The translations under genes and the position numbers were made by a program. From Schlesneria sp. (GTDB taxonomy: Bacteria; Planctomycetota; Planctomycetia; Planctomycetales; Planctomycetaceae), in NCBI GenBank assembly GCA_028291515.1, contig JAQGHU010000048.1, positions 1 to 64,000 on the forward strand: 64,000 bases of DNA. The letters run 5' to 3'. Below the pieces are notes generated by a model. The model searched no databases. It was not told the DNA's origin and saw only the letters and a program-made list of their open reading frames with translations. Positions 9,054 to 17,269 of this stretch are shown piece after piece (the stretch's first letter is position 1; the number at the start of each line of letters is the position of its first letter).

Positions 9054-9538
9054 GCGAAGTGGCGACAAGCAGCAGCGCCGAGTCTCGCTGGAATCGATTT
9101 ATTCGCGAATTCGACTGGGTTGCCCGACTGATCGTCGGCGGGATCTTTGTCTGGAGTGGCTCGGCCCATCTGGCGAACCCTTACTATTTCCTGTCGACGG
9201 TCTATCAATATGAATTGACCACCGCCCCCGTGGGAGCGTTGGTCGCTTCATACATGCCATTTCTTGAATTAGTACTTGCGGCCTGTTTGCTGAGTAGCTG
9301 TTGCCAACGCGCCGCCTGGACGGTGACATCGTTGCTGCTGCTCGGATTCGTCGCGGTTCAGGGCTCGGCATTGTCTCGTGGATTAAAGATCAGTTGCGGT
9401 TGCTTTGGCCCCGAAATCAACAGGCCGATCGACGCCACTTCGATCTCTTACACGGCCACACTGGCCGTCCTGGCAATTTGTGCGACCTTAGCGGTGCGTT
9501 ACATTCCTCCGGCCAAACCTGCCGTTACGGGGGTCTGA
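9050..9538 (+). CDS. MauE/DoxX-type redox-associated membrane protein
   Basis: A 162-aa integral membrane protein with about four helices. It begins VARLIVGGIFVWSGSAHL, typical of the MauE/DoxX group, and carries the conserved CGCFG motif (Cys116, Cys118) at the end of the third helix. MauE is needed for maturation and disulfide formation of the methylamine dehydrogenase small subunit, and relatives are generally linked to periplasmic thiol chemistry. Overlapping the C39/rhodanese gene by 4 nt, it is almost certainly co-translated. No mau structural genes are here, so the substrate must differ; the Cys-rich protein at 6178 is the obvious candidate (inference). Confidence 0.85.
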   Translation: MSEVATSSSAESRWNRFIREFDWVARLIVGGIFVWSGSAHLANPYYFLSTVYQYELTTAPVGALVASYMPFLELVLAACLLSSCCQRAAWTVTSLLLLGFVAVQGSALSRGLKISCGCFGPEINRPIDATSISYTATLAVLAICATLAVRYIPPAKPAVTGV

Positions 9539-9622
9539 GCCGGGTTAATAGTCGCCGTGCCTCCCTGTTGAATTGAAGGATCACACGTCTTCGTCTATCG
9601 CCGGCAAAGATGCTCCCCTAGA

Positions 9623-11203
9623 ATGTCTTCGTCGGGCTTCTCACGAAAATGTGGAGTATTAGCATTGAGTGCCATGCGCTTGGCTCGCTGCTGTCTCATC
9701 GGCAGCTTGGCAATCTGTTGCAGTGTCGCGGTCGCCCCACGGATCAGCCAGGCTCAAAATCCGCGCGTTCGCGACGCACTGTCGATTCTCAAGGAAACAC
9801 GCGACCGACATTTCCGCGAATTCGCTAACCAGATGGAAAAGCTGGCGCAGTCCTGCGAAGACAAAAGCATGAACGAGGCTGCCGAACTTGTTCGCAGCCG
9901 AGTCATCAATATCGAACCCCAGTCACACAACCTGCGGACTCTGCCAAGGGAAGTAACTCCCGACATCCCCAATAACCTGCCGGACGGTGAACGGTTCTGG
10001 CGGACTCAACTGCGGGCCTTGGAAAAAGATTATTCGCAGGATCTGTACTTGCTGTCGCGCCGTGCCTTAAATGACGGCTATCCCAGTAACGCGTACACTC
10101 TCGTTCGTGAATCGGCGATGCATGATCCCGATCACCCCGCGGCTCGCAAGATCTTGGGATTTGTCAGGCAGGGCAATGAATGGGTGACGCAGTTCGCCGC
10201 CAGCCAGATCAAAGCACGGAATGTCTGGCATGAAGAGTTTGGCTGGCTGCCCAAGGAGCATCTGGCTCGCTATACGAACGGCGAACGCTACTTCAAGAGC
10301 CACTGGGTCTCGGCAGAGAAAGAACGCGAACTGCGACGAGATTTTTCAAACGCCTGGCAAATTCGCACGGACCACTACCTGATCAAGACGAACGTGAGCC
10401 TCGAACGCGGCGTCGAGCTTGGGCGGGCACTCGAAGACTTTCACGAGTTCTTCTACGAAACCTTCGCCGGATTCTTCGCCACGCGCGAACAAATGATGCA
10501 TCTGTTCGATGGAAGCGCCAAGGCGGTCACCTCGAATCCGCGGCCCTACATGATCCATTACTACCGGACTCGAGAAGAATACGTCGCTCAGCTCAAGAAA
10601 GAGTTCCCCAATATTGGGATTACCAATGGGATCTACATGACGACGGACCGTACCGCCCACTTCTACCATGATCCCAACAATGACAATGAAGCGACGTTGT
10701 ATCATGAGGGAACGCATCAACTCTTTTTCGAGAGTCACACGATCAGCCGTCCGATCGGAGACAACGCGCATTTCTGGATCATCGAAGGAATCGCCTGCTA
10801 CATGGAATCCTTTCAGCGCAAGGCTGGCGACTATTCGCTCGGCGATCCGAGTTACATCCGCTTCCAGGGTGCTCGGGTTAATCTTCTGCAGAAGGGCTAC
10901 TACGTTCCCTTGCGAGAATTCTCTGCCATGGGGATGCGCCAGTTCCAAACGCAAACGGACCTCGCCAAAAACTACACTCAAGCGGCTGGCCTGGCGCGAT
11001 TCTTTATGGAATACGAAGATGGACGCTATCGCGAAATCCTCGTGAAGCATCTGGCGCAGCTTTACAGTTCCAACACGCGCGAACGCGAGACGGCGCCAGG
11101 CCTCGATAAGCTGACCGATGTCAGCTTCGAAGTACTGGACAAACAATACGCCGAGGATGCGAAGGCCAACGAAAAGGCCAGCGTTGAAGAGCTAGAGAAC
11201 TAA
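9623..11203 (+). CDS. secreted DUF1570 metallopeptidase-like protein
   Basis: A 526-aa exported protein. A basic N-terminus precedes a hydrophobic stretch (RCCLIGSLAICCSVAVAP) and a cleavage region near SQAQN; starts at 9623 or 9674 are both possible. The helical middle is followed by a DUF1570 domain with the zinc motif H361-E-G-T-H365 in LYHEGTHQLFFE and, further on, FWIIEGIACYMESF, the second part of the gluzincin-like site. DUF1570 proteins are common in planctomycetes and have no assigned substrate. It lies 84 nt after the MauE-like gene, so read-through is possible, but it looks like a separate unit. Confidence 0.85.
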   Translation: MSSSGFSRKCGVLALSAMRLARCCLIGSLAICCSVAVAPRISQAQNPRVRDALSILKETRDRHFREFANQMEKLAQSCEDKSMNEAAELVRSRVINIEPQSHNLRTLPREVTPDIPNNLPDGERFWRTQLRALEKDYSQDLYLLSRRALNDGYPSNAYTLVRESAMHDPDHPAARKILGFVRQGNEWVTQFAASQIKARNVWHEEFGWLPKEHLARYTNGERYFKSHWVSAEKERELRRDFSNAWQIRTDHYLIKTNVSLERGVELGRALEDFHEFFYETFAGFFATREQMMHLFDGSAKAVTSNPRPYMIHYYRTREEYVAQLKKEFPNIGITNGIYMTTDRTAHFYHDPNNDNEATLYHEGTHQLFFESHTISRPIGDNAHFWIIEGIACYMESFQRKAGDYSLGDPSYIRFQGARVNLLQKGYYVPLREFSAMGMRQFQTQTDLAKNYTQAAGLARFFMEYEDGRYREILVKHLAQLYSSNTRERETAPGLDKLTDVSFEVLDKQYAEDAKANEKASVEELEN

Positions 11204-12318
11204 CGAATTCGGTGACGCTCCACGATCTCGCGATCGACTTCGATTCCTAGCCCAGGTGCTGTCCCAAGTGTGGTGATTGGGCCGTCGATTGGAATCGGAT
11301 TTCTGGCAATCGACACCTCGTGATAGTCCGGGCCCAACAGGTCGCCGGGATAGACCTCGATCTGCATGTTGGGGGTGGCGACGACGAAATGTGCCATCGC
11401 TGCGGTCCCCAGATCCCATTCGAGGTTTGACCCAATCGAACAGGCGATCCCATGTTGTTCGGCAAATTGGGCGATCTCGCGAACTTTCCGAATGCCACCG
11501 TTCTTGCCGGGATACAGGCTGATGGCGTCGCAGCATTGATGCGCGATCAACTCCCGAGCGTGAACAAGGTCAAAGCAGCTTTCGTCTGCCAGTATTTTCG
11601 CTCCCGTTTCATTCCGAACCCGAGCCAGGCCTGTGTAGTCGCCCGGTGGAATCGGTTGCTCGACGATCGTCAACTGGCAGTCTGCCAATTCGCGGATGCA
11701 GCGAATGGCCGTCGGCACATCCCAACCGCCGTTGGCATCGATCGTCAGGGCGATGTCCGGCCCGATCGTCTCGCGTACGATGCGGACGCGTTCGACATCG
11801 CGAACTGGATCGACGCCGACCTTCACCTTGATCGTTGTGAATCCCGCAGCCACCAACTCGGCAGCACGACGACGAGCCCGCTCTGGTTCGTAGGCTCCCA
11901 GAGAAAAGCGGCTGCGAATCGTCAATGGCCGACAGGCACCGCCAAGCAGTTCATAGACCGGCTTGCCGAGGGCTCGACCTTGAATGTCCCAGCAGGCCAT
12001 TTCAATAGCCGCTTTGGCGAACCAATTGCCGACGGCGACCGCGTCCAGGCGTCGATCAAGTTCCTCGATGTCGCCTGGATCAACGCCAAGGGCTGCAGGC
12101 GACAGTATCTGGTCGATCATCGCTTTCGCGCCCAGGCACGTCTCACCGCTCCAGCGAGGCGTCACTGTGGCCTCGCCCCACCCCTCCAATCCAGTGTCCG
12201 TCGTCACTCGCACGAGCAGAAAGTCGGAGACATCGTGGCGACCCAATGCCGAGATCATCCGCCGGTCAGGTTTGAGTGGAATGCGAACGGGAATCGTTTC
12301 GATCTGACTGATTTGCAT
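11200..12318 (-). CDS. enolase-superfamily enzyme, muconate-lactonizing subgroup
   Basis: A 372-aa enzyme of the mandelate racemase/MLE superfamily, which abstracts the proton alpha to a carboxylate. Visible residues fit the MLE subgroup: the lysine pair K164-x-K166 (TIKVKVG), the metal ligands D194 (DANGG), E220 (VEQP) and D245 (ILADES), and K272 in YPGKNGG. The capping domain is N-terminal. Candidate activities include o-succinylbenzoate synthase, dipeptide epimerase or cycloisomerase; nothing here decides between them. I moved the start from 12471 to ATG 12318, where the family N-terminus MQISQIETIPVRIPL begins. It overlaps the end of the DUF1570 gene by 4 nt (convergent). Confidence 0.9.
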   Translation of the reverse strand: MQISQIETIPVRIPLKPDRRMISALGRHDVSDFLLVRVTTDTGLEGWGEATVTPRWSGETCLGAKAMIDQILSPAALGVDPGDIEELDRRLDAVAVGNWFAKAAIEMACWDIQGRALGKPVYELLGGACRPLTIRSRFSLGAYEPERARRRAAELVAAGFTTIKVKVGVDPVRDVERVRIVRETIGPDIALTIDANGGWDVPTAIRCIRELADCQLTIVEQPIPPGDYTGLARVRNETGAKILADESCFDLVHARELIAHQCCDAISLYPGKNGGIRKVREIAQFAEQHGIACSIGSNLEWDLGTAAMAHFVVATPNMQIEVYPGDLLGPDYHEVSIARNPIPIDGPITTLGTAPGLGIEVDREIVERHRIR

Positions 12319-12436
12319 ACTGCTGGCCTGCTCACGCCGACGCGATCGATGTTTGCAAATAGTATACTGCTGCTCGTCCCGCTCGTCGTTCGCTCGCCAA
12401 GCACGCCGCTTGCGACTGTGAAAATTAGAGGGCTCG

Positions 12437-13792
12437 ATGATGTTATACGCCGGTGTCGCGCGAGTGTGCATTACTCCCTTCTGGGGCGTCGAACTGACAG
12501 GTTGGGGATACTACATCGAACGGCGATGGCAGCGAATTCATGATGACCTGCATGCCACCGCCCTGGTTATCGATGACGGTCACAGGCAGGTGGTTCTGAT
12601 CACGCTCGATCTGATGTTGATCGATGCGACGTTTACGAGGGTCACGCGCGAGCGAATCTGGCAGGAGACGCGACTGCCACCTGACGCGATCTTGTTGACC
12701 TGCTCTCATACTCACAACGCTCCCTCGGCAGGCGGACTAAGAGGAGTTGGCGAATGTGATCCCGTTTATGAAGACTGGGCCAGTCGACAGGCTGCCACCG
12801 CGGCGATTCTCGCATGGCGACGACGCGAACCTGTTCGCGTGCGGACAGCCAGCAGTGATCTTGCCGGACACACGTTCAATCGAACTCGCCCCCACGGCGT
12901 CATTGACCCGACGGTCACGACGCTAAAGGTGGAGACGCTCGACCGCTCGCCACTCGCGTTTGTCGTCAACTTCGCGGCACACCCCACCGTGACAACCGAC
13001 TGGCGTCCATTTGAAGTTTCGCGAGACCTGCCCGGCGAAGTCTGCGATTTGATCGAGCAGGCCTTGCCCGGTGTCACGGCGATGTATGTGCAGGGAGCTT
13101 GTGGCGATGTCAACTTCCTGCGCGAGTATATCGACCCCGATCGTCATCACGAACCGGCACGATTGTTGGCTTCTGAGGCATTGGAAACACAGATTGAGGC
13201 AGAGGCGATGCAGTCCGAACAGGTTGGCTTTGCCACCGAGATGGCTCGCATTCCGACTCGCCGTTGGACGCATGACGAGATTCAACGCGATCGTGACGAA
13301 GCCCAGCGACGATTGCAGACCGGGGACACCGCAAATTGGCGAGAGACCATTGGAAAGTCGATGACGAATCGTCCCGACGACATGGTGCAGAGACACGGCG
13401 GTGACGAATTCAAAGCGGTGATGGCGATGGCGCGGTTCCATGTCGAATGGACAACAAAGATGCTCGAAGATCTCGATTCCCGTCCCGAGTACCTGGACAC
13501 TGAGGTTCAGTCGCTTCGCTTGGGTGATCTTTGTATCACCGCGAACTCGTCCGAATTCTTCAGTCCCTTCGCCATGACAATCCGTCGTCAGACGACGGCA
13601 CCACAACTAATGATCGCCTGCTACGCCAATGGACGAATCGGGTACTTGCCGGACCCTCACGATATCCAGGTGCGTAGTTACGCGGGCTATCAGTCACCAA
13701 AATATTGCAATCAGTTTCCGTTCACCGAGCAATCGGGCGCAGCCATGTGTGACGCCATGCTGCGGACCTTAGATCGCTGTCGAGATCGTTAG
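12437..13792 (+). CDS. neutral/alkaline ceramidase-like (non-lysosomal) N-terminal domain protein
   Basis: A 451-aa protein matching the catalytic N-terminal domain of neutral ceramidases: AGVARVCITPFWGVELTGWG at the start, the zinc-site motif CSHTHNAPSA, NFAAHPTVT and a Gly/Asn-rich QGACGDVNF. The bacterial family is much broader than ceramide hydrolysis, so the substrate is uncertain. No signal peptide is evident, which suggests a cytoplasmic enzyme. An RBS-like AGAGG precedes ATG 12437. It is transcribed divergently from the enolase-superfamily gene across about 118 nt that include an AGTATACT box usable as a -10 region in either direction. The pair may share regulation. Confidence 0.82.
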   Translation: MMLYAGVARVCITPFWGVELTGWGYYIERRWQRIHDDLHATALVIDDGHRQVVLITLDLMLIDATFTRVTRERIWQETRLPPDAILLTCSHTHNAPSAGGLRGVGECDPVYEDWASRQAATAAILAWRRREPVRVRTASSDLAGHTFNRTRPHGVIDPTVTTLKVETLDRSPLAFVVNFAAHPTVTTDWRPFEVSRDLPGEVCDLIEQALPGVTAMYVQGACGDVNFLREYIDPDRHHEPARLLASEALETQIEAEAMQSEQVGFATEMARIPTRRWTHDEIQRDRDEAQRRLQTGDTANWRETIGKSMTNRPDDMVQRHGGDEFKAVMAMARFHVEWTTKMLEDLDSRPEYLDTEVQSLRLGDLCITANSSEFFSPFAMTIRRQTTAPQLMIACYANGRIGYLPDPHDIQVRSYAGYQSPKYCNQFPFTEQSGAAMCDAMLRTLDRCRDR

Positions 13793-13818
13793 CTGATGAA
13801 GTTGAAGAGACGCTTGCG

Positions 13819-14196
13819 TCAGCGATTCTCTTCGAACACAGGGTCTTCGCCGTCCGCCGGGAACTCAAGCGGAATCTTCCACGTCTTGGTCTTTTTGGTG
13901 GATGCGGCCCGTTCGCTCGAAATCGTTTCGGCGCAGACTGAACTGCCATAGGCGACGCGGCCGCTGGCATCCGTCTTGTGACCAGTAGTTCGACACCACT
14001 TGGGAAACTCGATGGGGTCGACATAGGCTCGTATCACTCGACTACCGCGACGCTGCACCTCGCGTTCGAGTTCCTTCGCCTTTGCCAGCCATTCGTCGTA
14101 GGTATGTGGCAGGGCTGCGGCATCGACAAACACGGCCAATAGCGCCTCGTAGTCACGTCGATGATACCAACTGATTCCCGTTGCGGATTCCTGCAT
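13819..14196 (-). CDS. conserved hypothetical protein
   Basis: A 125-aa soluble protein. The N-terminal half (ISWYHRRDYEALLAVF, then LPHTYDEWLAKAKELEREV and RAYVDPIEFPKWCR) resembles a widespread uncharacterised bacterial family recognisable by the WYxRxDY...DEW...DPxEFxxWC pattern. The C-terminal 35 residues are a charged extension. ATG 14196 preceded by AGGGG is preferred over GTG 14214. It converges on the ceramidase-like gene with a 26-nt gap. Confidence 0.6.
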   Translation of the reverse strand: MQESATGISWYHRRDYEALLAVFVDAAALPHTYDEWLAKAKELEREVQRRGSRVIRAYVDPIEFPKWCRTTGHKTDASGRVAYGSSVCAETISSERAASTKKTKTWKIPLEFPADGEDPVFEENR

Positions 14197-14579
14197 CGGC
14201 GGCCCCTGAATCACCTGTCATTTCATGAGAACGGATGGTCCGTCCTGCCAAAATGGAAAGGGATCCCCATCTCGATAGGGTTCAGCTTAAAACTGCAATC
14301 CCGCGGTTGATGAGTCGTATTTCCTGGGGGATCTTGTCCTCCCCACAGGTCACCGCGCACAGTCGTCGACTGCCGCGCACATCTCACAAAATTGTCTGGC
14401 GAGCTGATTCAAGTCTGGCCGATGGACGGCAGTCCGTCAAGCCTGTGTTTGCTGCAAATTTCGCCAGCAAGCGACTATTGGCAACACATTTTGCATCAGT
14501 TTGCGACAAGCGCTGCCACCACGCCAAGTCGCATCAATCTCTGCAATCACAATGAACAGCACTCCTTGCGAAGAAAGTA
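14197..14579. other. intergenic region without a supported gene
   Basis: This stretch holds no frame with protein-like composition; the short plus-strand frames at 14235-14580 are rich in Ser/His/Arg and resemble non-coding DNA. It should contain the promoter of the minus-strand gene ending at 13819, while its right end is the terminator of the Cys-rich gene. I see no repeat or riboswitch-like structure. Confidence 0.4.
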
Positions 14580-14605
14580 GCGAGGACATCCCCTGGTGTC
14601 CTCGC
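14572..14605 (-). terminator. Rho-independent terminator of the Cys-rich gene
   Basis: A perfect 9-bp inverted repeat (GCGAGGACA at 14580-14588 and TGTCCTCGC at 14597-14605) is followed on the minus strand by the T-rich TACTTTCTT. It lies 12 nt past the stop of the gene at 14618. Confidence 0.7.
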
Positions 14606-14617
14606 CCGATTGTGCGA

Positions 14618-14980
14618 CTACGTCGCAGTCGCCGTTAATACACACGTGCAGGAGCTGTTTTCACAGTCGCACGCACAAGCATCGCCTGTACAGCTGGCGC
14701 AATCGCACGCGGTAGCGTTGACCAACGCCTTGGAACAGCATGAAGTCGTCGTCTGTGGCGACTTCGCGGTGGGCAACTTCACTGCGCTGGTCGCGCAGCC
14801 GCATGACCCACACAAGCACGTCTCACAGGTACAGACACCCGTGCAATTCGGGCATTGACAGTCGACACAACCGCAGCCCGAAGCCTTTGCGGTGTCGAGG
14901 TTTGAATTCGCAAAACCGAAAGCACCAGCACATGCCAGTATCGCCGCCGCCAGGACGGCAGGAATCGAAAAAGTATTCAT
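14618..14980 (-). CDS. secreted metallothionein-like cysteine-rich protein
   Basis: A 120-aa protein with a clear signal peptide (MNTFSIPAVLAAAILACAGAF) and a mature part with 21 cysteines in two blocks. Residues about 35-65 carry CxC, CxxC and CxxxC spacings (CGCVDCQCPNC, then TCETCLCGSCGC). About 80-115 hold a second block (SCCSKAL, ACDCASC, ACACDCENSSCTC). A Lys/Thr linker joins the blocks. Such composition is that of a soft-metal-binding protein. It is not one of the named metallothionein families I know, and being exported is unusual for a metallothionein. It sits 66 nt downstream of another Cys-rich secreted gene, opposite an arsR-type operon. Confidence 0.75.
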   Translation of the reverse strand: MNTFSIPAVLAAAILACAGAFGFANSNLDTAKASGCGCVDCQCPNCTGVCTCETCLCGSCGCATSAVKLPTAKSPQTTTSCCSKALVNATACDCASCTGDACACDCENSSCTCVLTATAT

Positions 14981-15046
14981 GGTTCTTCTCTTAATGAAAA
15001 TGGTCAGTAAACGAAACGAATCACCGAATGTGTCAGTTCGATCCGT

Positions 15047-15466
15047 TCATTTCAGCCATCTGCAAAGAAGAGCCAGTAACGAAGGCCCGTAGAATTCCCC
15101 CGCACCTAAGTTGGGGCTGCCGAGCGACGCTGTCGTCGTCGTCTGTGAAACCTGTGGAACGTCTCCAGTGAACAAATCGACTGGAAGCGACGGCTTCAAC
15201 AGAGGGACTGAACTGGAAGTCAGCGGCTGTGGCGCATTCTTAAAACAGCAGTCACACGGTCGCACCATGGCGGTACGGACCGGCTGTTTCTTGGCGCAGC
15301 AGGACTTCGTTGACGATTCGTCGGCTTGACTCTGCCGATCATGGAAACAACTTGCCTGCTTTTCCGAAGGGCGCGTACAGCAACATGGCTTCAACCCCGC
15401 CAAGACCGGATTGCCGATCACAGCGATGGAGCAGAGAACTGCGATTAAAGACTGCTGAAAATTCAT
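15047..15466 (-). CDS. secreted cysteine-rich protein next to arsR operon
   Basis: A 139-aa product with a signal peptide (MNFQQSLIAVLCSIAVIGNPVLA) followed by a metal-binding-like segment: CCC near residue 30, then SCFHD, SCCAKK and RPCDCCF. The second half is cysteine-poor apart from one residue near the C-terminus. GTG 15475 in the same frame is an alternative start. I do not recognise the family. The gene probably forms a two-gene minus-strand unit with the metallothionein-like gene. Its promoter lies in the 226-nt region shared with arsR, so both sides may answer to the same regulator. Confidence 0.6.
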   Translation of the reverse strand: MNFQQSLIAVLCSIAVIGNPVLAGLKPCCCTRPSEKQASCFHDRQSQADESSTKSCCAKKQPVRTAMVRPCDCCFKNAPQPLTSSSVPLLKPSLPVDLFTGDVPQVSQTTTTASLGSPNLGAGEFYGPSLLALLCRWLK

Positions 15467-15646
15467 GATCGCCACGCTTAGCCATTTGTCGAACCGGCAA
15501 CATCATTCGCCGGCAACTGCTATTACGTCAAGAGGGATCGTTTCGTGGGCTAACGCAACAGAATCGCGAAGTGTTTCTGGATTGCCGTGGACGAACTGCC
15601 TTTCGCTGGCTTTTCTCATCCATGATCCACCCCTTGATTTCTCTAT

Positions 15647-15662
15647 TACACTTGTTAGTGTA
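15647..15662. promoter_or_regulatory. putative ArsR/SmtB operator
   Basis: The perfect inverted repeat TACACT-TGTT-AGTGTA sits in AT-rich DNA 31 nt upstream of the arsR start. Size and placement fit an ArsR/SmtB-family operator overlapping the promoter. A TTGATT at 15634-15639 could be part of a -35 box. Binding by this ArsR is inferred. Confidence 0.55.
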
Positions 15663-15692
15663 TTAGTGAAATCTGTTCAGGGAAATGGGAAG

Positions 15693-16082
15693 ATGAAACC
15701 TGTTGCGAATCAGTCCGAATGTTGTTCGCGGCCGTCCATCAAGGACCGGCCGTTGCTTTCGCCGATTCAGGCGGGGGGCTTGGCTGCCGTCTTCAAGGTG
15801 CTTGGCAACGATACTCGATTGCGCCTGCTGCATGCTCTGATCCGAGCTGAAGAGTTATGCGTCACCGACTTAGCCGCCTCGGTGGGGATGAAGCCGCAGG
15901 CTGTCTCGAACCAACTTCAGCGTCTGTCTGATCTCGGCATCCTGACCTCGCGACGAGAAGGGACTAGCATTCACTACCGCCTGGTCGATCTCTGTGTCCG
16001 TTCGTTGCTGGATCAGGGGATCTGTTTGATGGAAGAAGTGACCGACCGCAGTCAGTCGCGAGCAAGGGCCAACTGCTCATGA
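15693..16082 (+). CDS. arsR: ArsR/SmtB-family metalloregulator
   Basis: A 129-aa winged-helix repressor that releases DNA on binding metal or metalloid. The wHTH runs from about residue 26 to 100 (FKVLGNDTRLRLLHAL, LAASVGMKPQAVSNQLQRL, EGTSIHYRL). The canonical arsenite motif ELCVC is here ELCVT (a single Cys56). Other cysteines are Cys10-Cys11, Cys101, Cys111 and Cys128, so the sensing site must be built differently from E. coli ArsR. The frame is open from 15465, but ATG 15693 follows a GGGAAG ribosome site and gives the family N-terminus. The stop overlaps the aquaporin start (ATGA). Confidence 0.9.
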   Translation: MKPVANQSECCSRPSIKDRPLLSPIQAGGLAAVFKVLGNDTRLRLLHALIRAEELCVTDLAASVGMKPQAVSNQLQRLSDLGILTSRREGTSIHYRLVDLCVRSLLDQGICLMEEVTDRSQSRARANCS

Positions 16083-16786
16083 TGCGCGGCGAATTTCGAA
16101 AGCTATCTGCAGAAGTGTTTGGCACATTCGCACTCGTCTTCGCGGGAACAGGTGCCATCGTCATTAACGATGTCAGCGGAGGTGCGGTGACGCACGTCGG
16201 GATCGCCCTCACGTTCGGAATGATCATGATGGCAATGATCTCTGCATTGGGACGCGTATCGGGTGCTCATCTCAATCCCGCTGTGACGATCGGCTTCTTC
16301 GCGGCGCGGCGGATGGAGGGGCGAATGGTCGTTCCTTACGTTGCCAGCCAGATCTTCGGTGCGTTCCTCGGCAGCATGGTCCTCCGCGTCATGTTTTCCA
16401 ATCATCCCACACTGGGGGCGACGATTCCAGTGGGAGGCGCGCTGCAAGCATTCTCGCTCGAGTTCCTTCTGGCGACGATACTCATGTTCGTCATCCTCAG
16501 CGTGTCCGTGGGTTCGAAAGAGCAAGGAGGGCTGGTGGGGATTGTCGTCGGATCAGTCGTGGCACTGGAAGCACTATTCGCTGGTCCGATCACAGGGGCC
16601 TCTATGAATCCGGCTCGATCAGTGGCTCCGGCCGTAGTGACGGGATGTTTTGAGTATCTCTGGGTCTACTTGACGGCACCGGTCGCTGGTGCCCTGGCCG
16701 GTGTGGCGGTTTGCTCCTTAGTCCATGGTCCTGCTTGCTGCCTTTCCCCACGGAAAAGCGAGCAGATAATTGAAAGTGCGCACTGA
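16079..16786 (+). CDS. aqpS: aquaporin/aquaglyceroporin (MIP family), AqpS-like
   Basis: A 235-aa channel with six helices and the two signature loops HLNPAVT and SMNPARS. Located between arsR and arsC, it matches the Sinorhizobium meliloti arrangement in which AqpS lets arsenite made by ArsC leave the cell, so no ArsB/Acr3 pump is needed. None is seen here. The C-terminus ends with a Cys-rich tail (GPACCLSPRK). Start and stop both overlap neighbours (ATGA with arsR, TGATG with the DUF6428 gene), showing translational coupling. Arsenic as the substrate is inferred from context. Confidence 0.9.
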   Translation: MMRGEFRKLSAEVFGTFALVFAGTGAIVINDVSGGAVTHVGIALTFGMIMMAMISALGRVSGAHLNPAVTIGFFAARRMEGRMVVPYVASQIFGAFLGSMVLRVMFSNHPTLGATIPVGGALQAFSLEFLLATILMFVILSVSVGSKEQGGLVGIVVGSVVALEALFAGPITGASMNPARSVAPAVVTGCFEYLWVYLTAPVAGALAGVAVCSLVHGPACCLSPRKSEQIIESAH

Positions 16787-17241
16787 TGAATCTGCATGCC
16801 TTCTTGAAAATCCTGTCGGACAGTCCGAACTCGGCCGTCGAATTCTTGTTGCCTGAGGGGAATTCGGTTCCAGCTCACTTTCATATCACGGAAGTGGCGC
16901 GCGTTCAGAAGGACTTCATTGATTGCGGCGGCACACTCCGCTCCGAGGCCGCCTGCGTCCTCCAAGTCTGGGTGGCCGATGATGTCGAGCATCGATTGCA
17001 CGCAGACAAACTCGCACGCATCTTCGACGCCGCGGCTGCTCTACTGAAGTCAGACGACTTGCCGATGGAGGTCGAATACGAAACCGACACGATTTCGCGA
17101 TTCACAGTCAGTGACGCTGATATCACTTCCACAACAGTCACTTGGAAGCTGGAAGCCATGCACACCGGTTGTCTGGCACCCGACCGCTGCGGACTGAATC
17201 TGCTGCCGGTTGTGGGATGTGGACCAACCGGCTGCTGTTAG
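16786..17241 (+). CDS. DUF6428-family protein
   Basis: A 151-aa soluble protein recognisable by HFHITEVARVQKDFIDCGG followed by LQVWVADDVEHRLHADKL. This family is found in arsenic-type operons of many bacteria and has no known activity. The C-terminus here carries an additional Cys-rich piece (CGPTGCC). The gene begins within the stop codon of the aquaporin gene and precedes arsC by 28 nt. A role in metalloid handling is inferred only from its neighbours. Confidence 0.82.
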   Translation: MNLHAFLKILSDSPNSAVEFLLPEGNSVPAHFHITEVARVQKDFIDCGGTLRSEAACVLQVWVADDVEHRLHADKLARIFDAAAALLKSDDLPMEVEYETDTISRFTVSDADITSTTVTWKLEAMHTGCLAPDRCGLNLLPVVGCGPTGCC

Positions 17242-17269
17242 TCGTTGAATTTCTTCCCGAAGGGATAAC

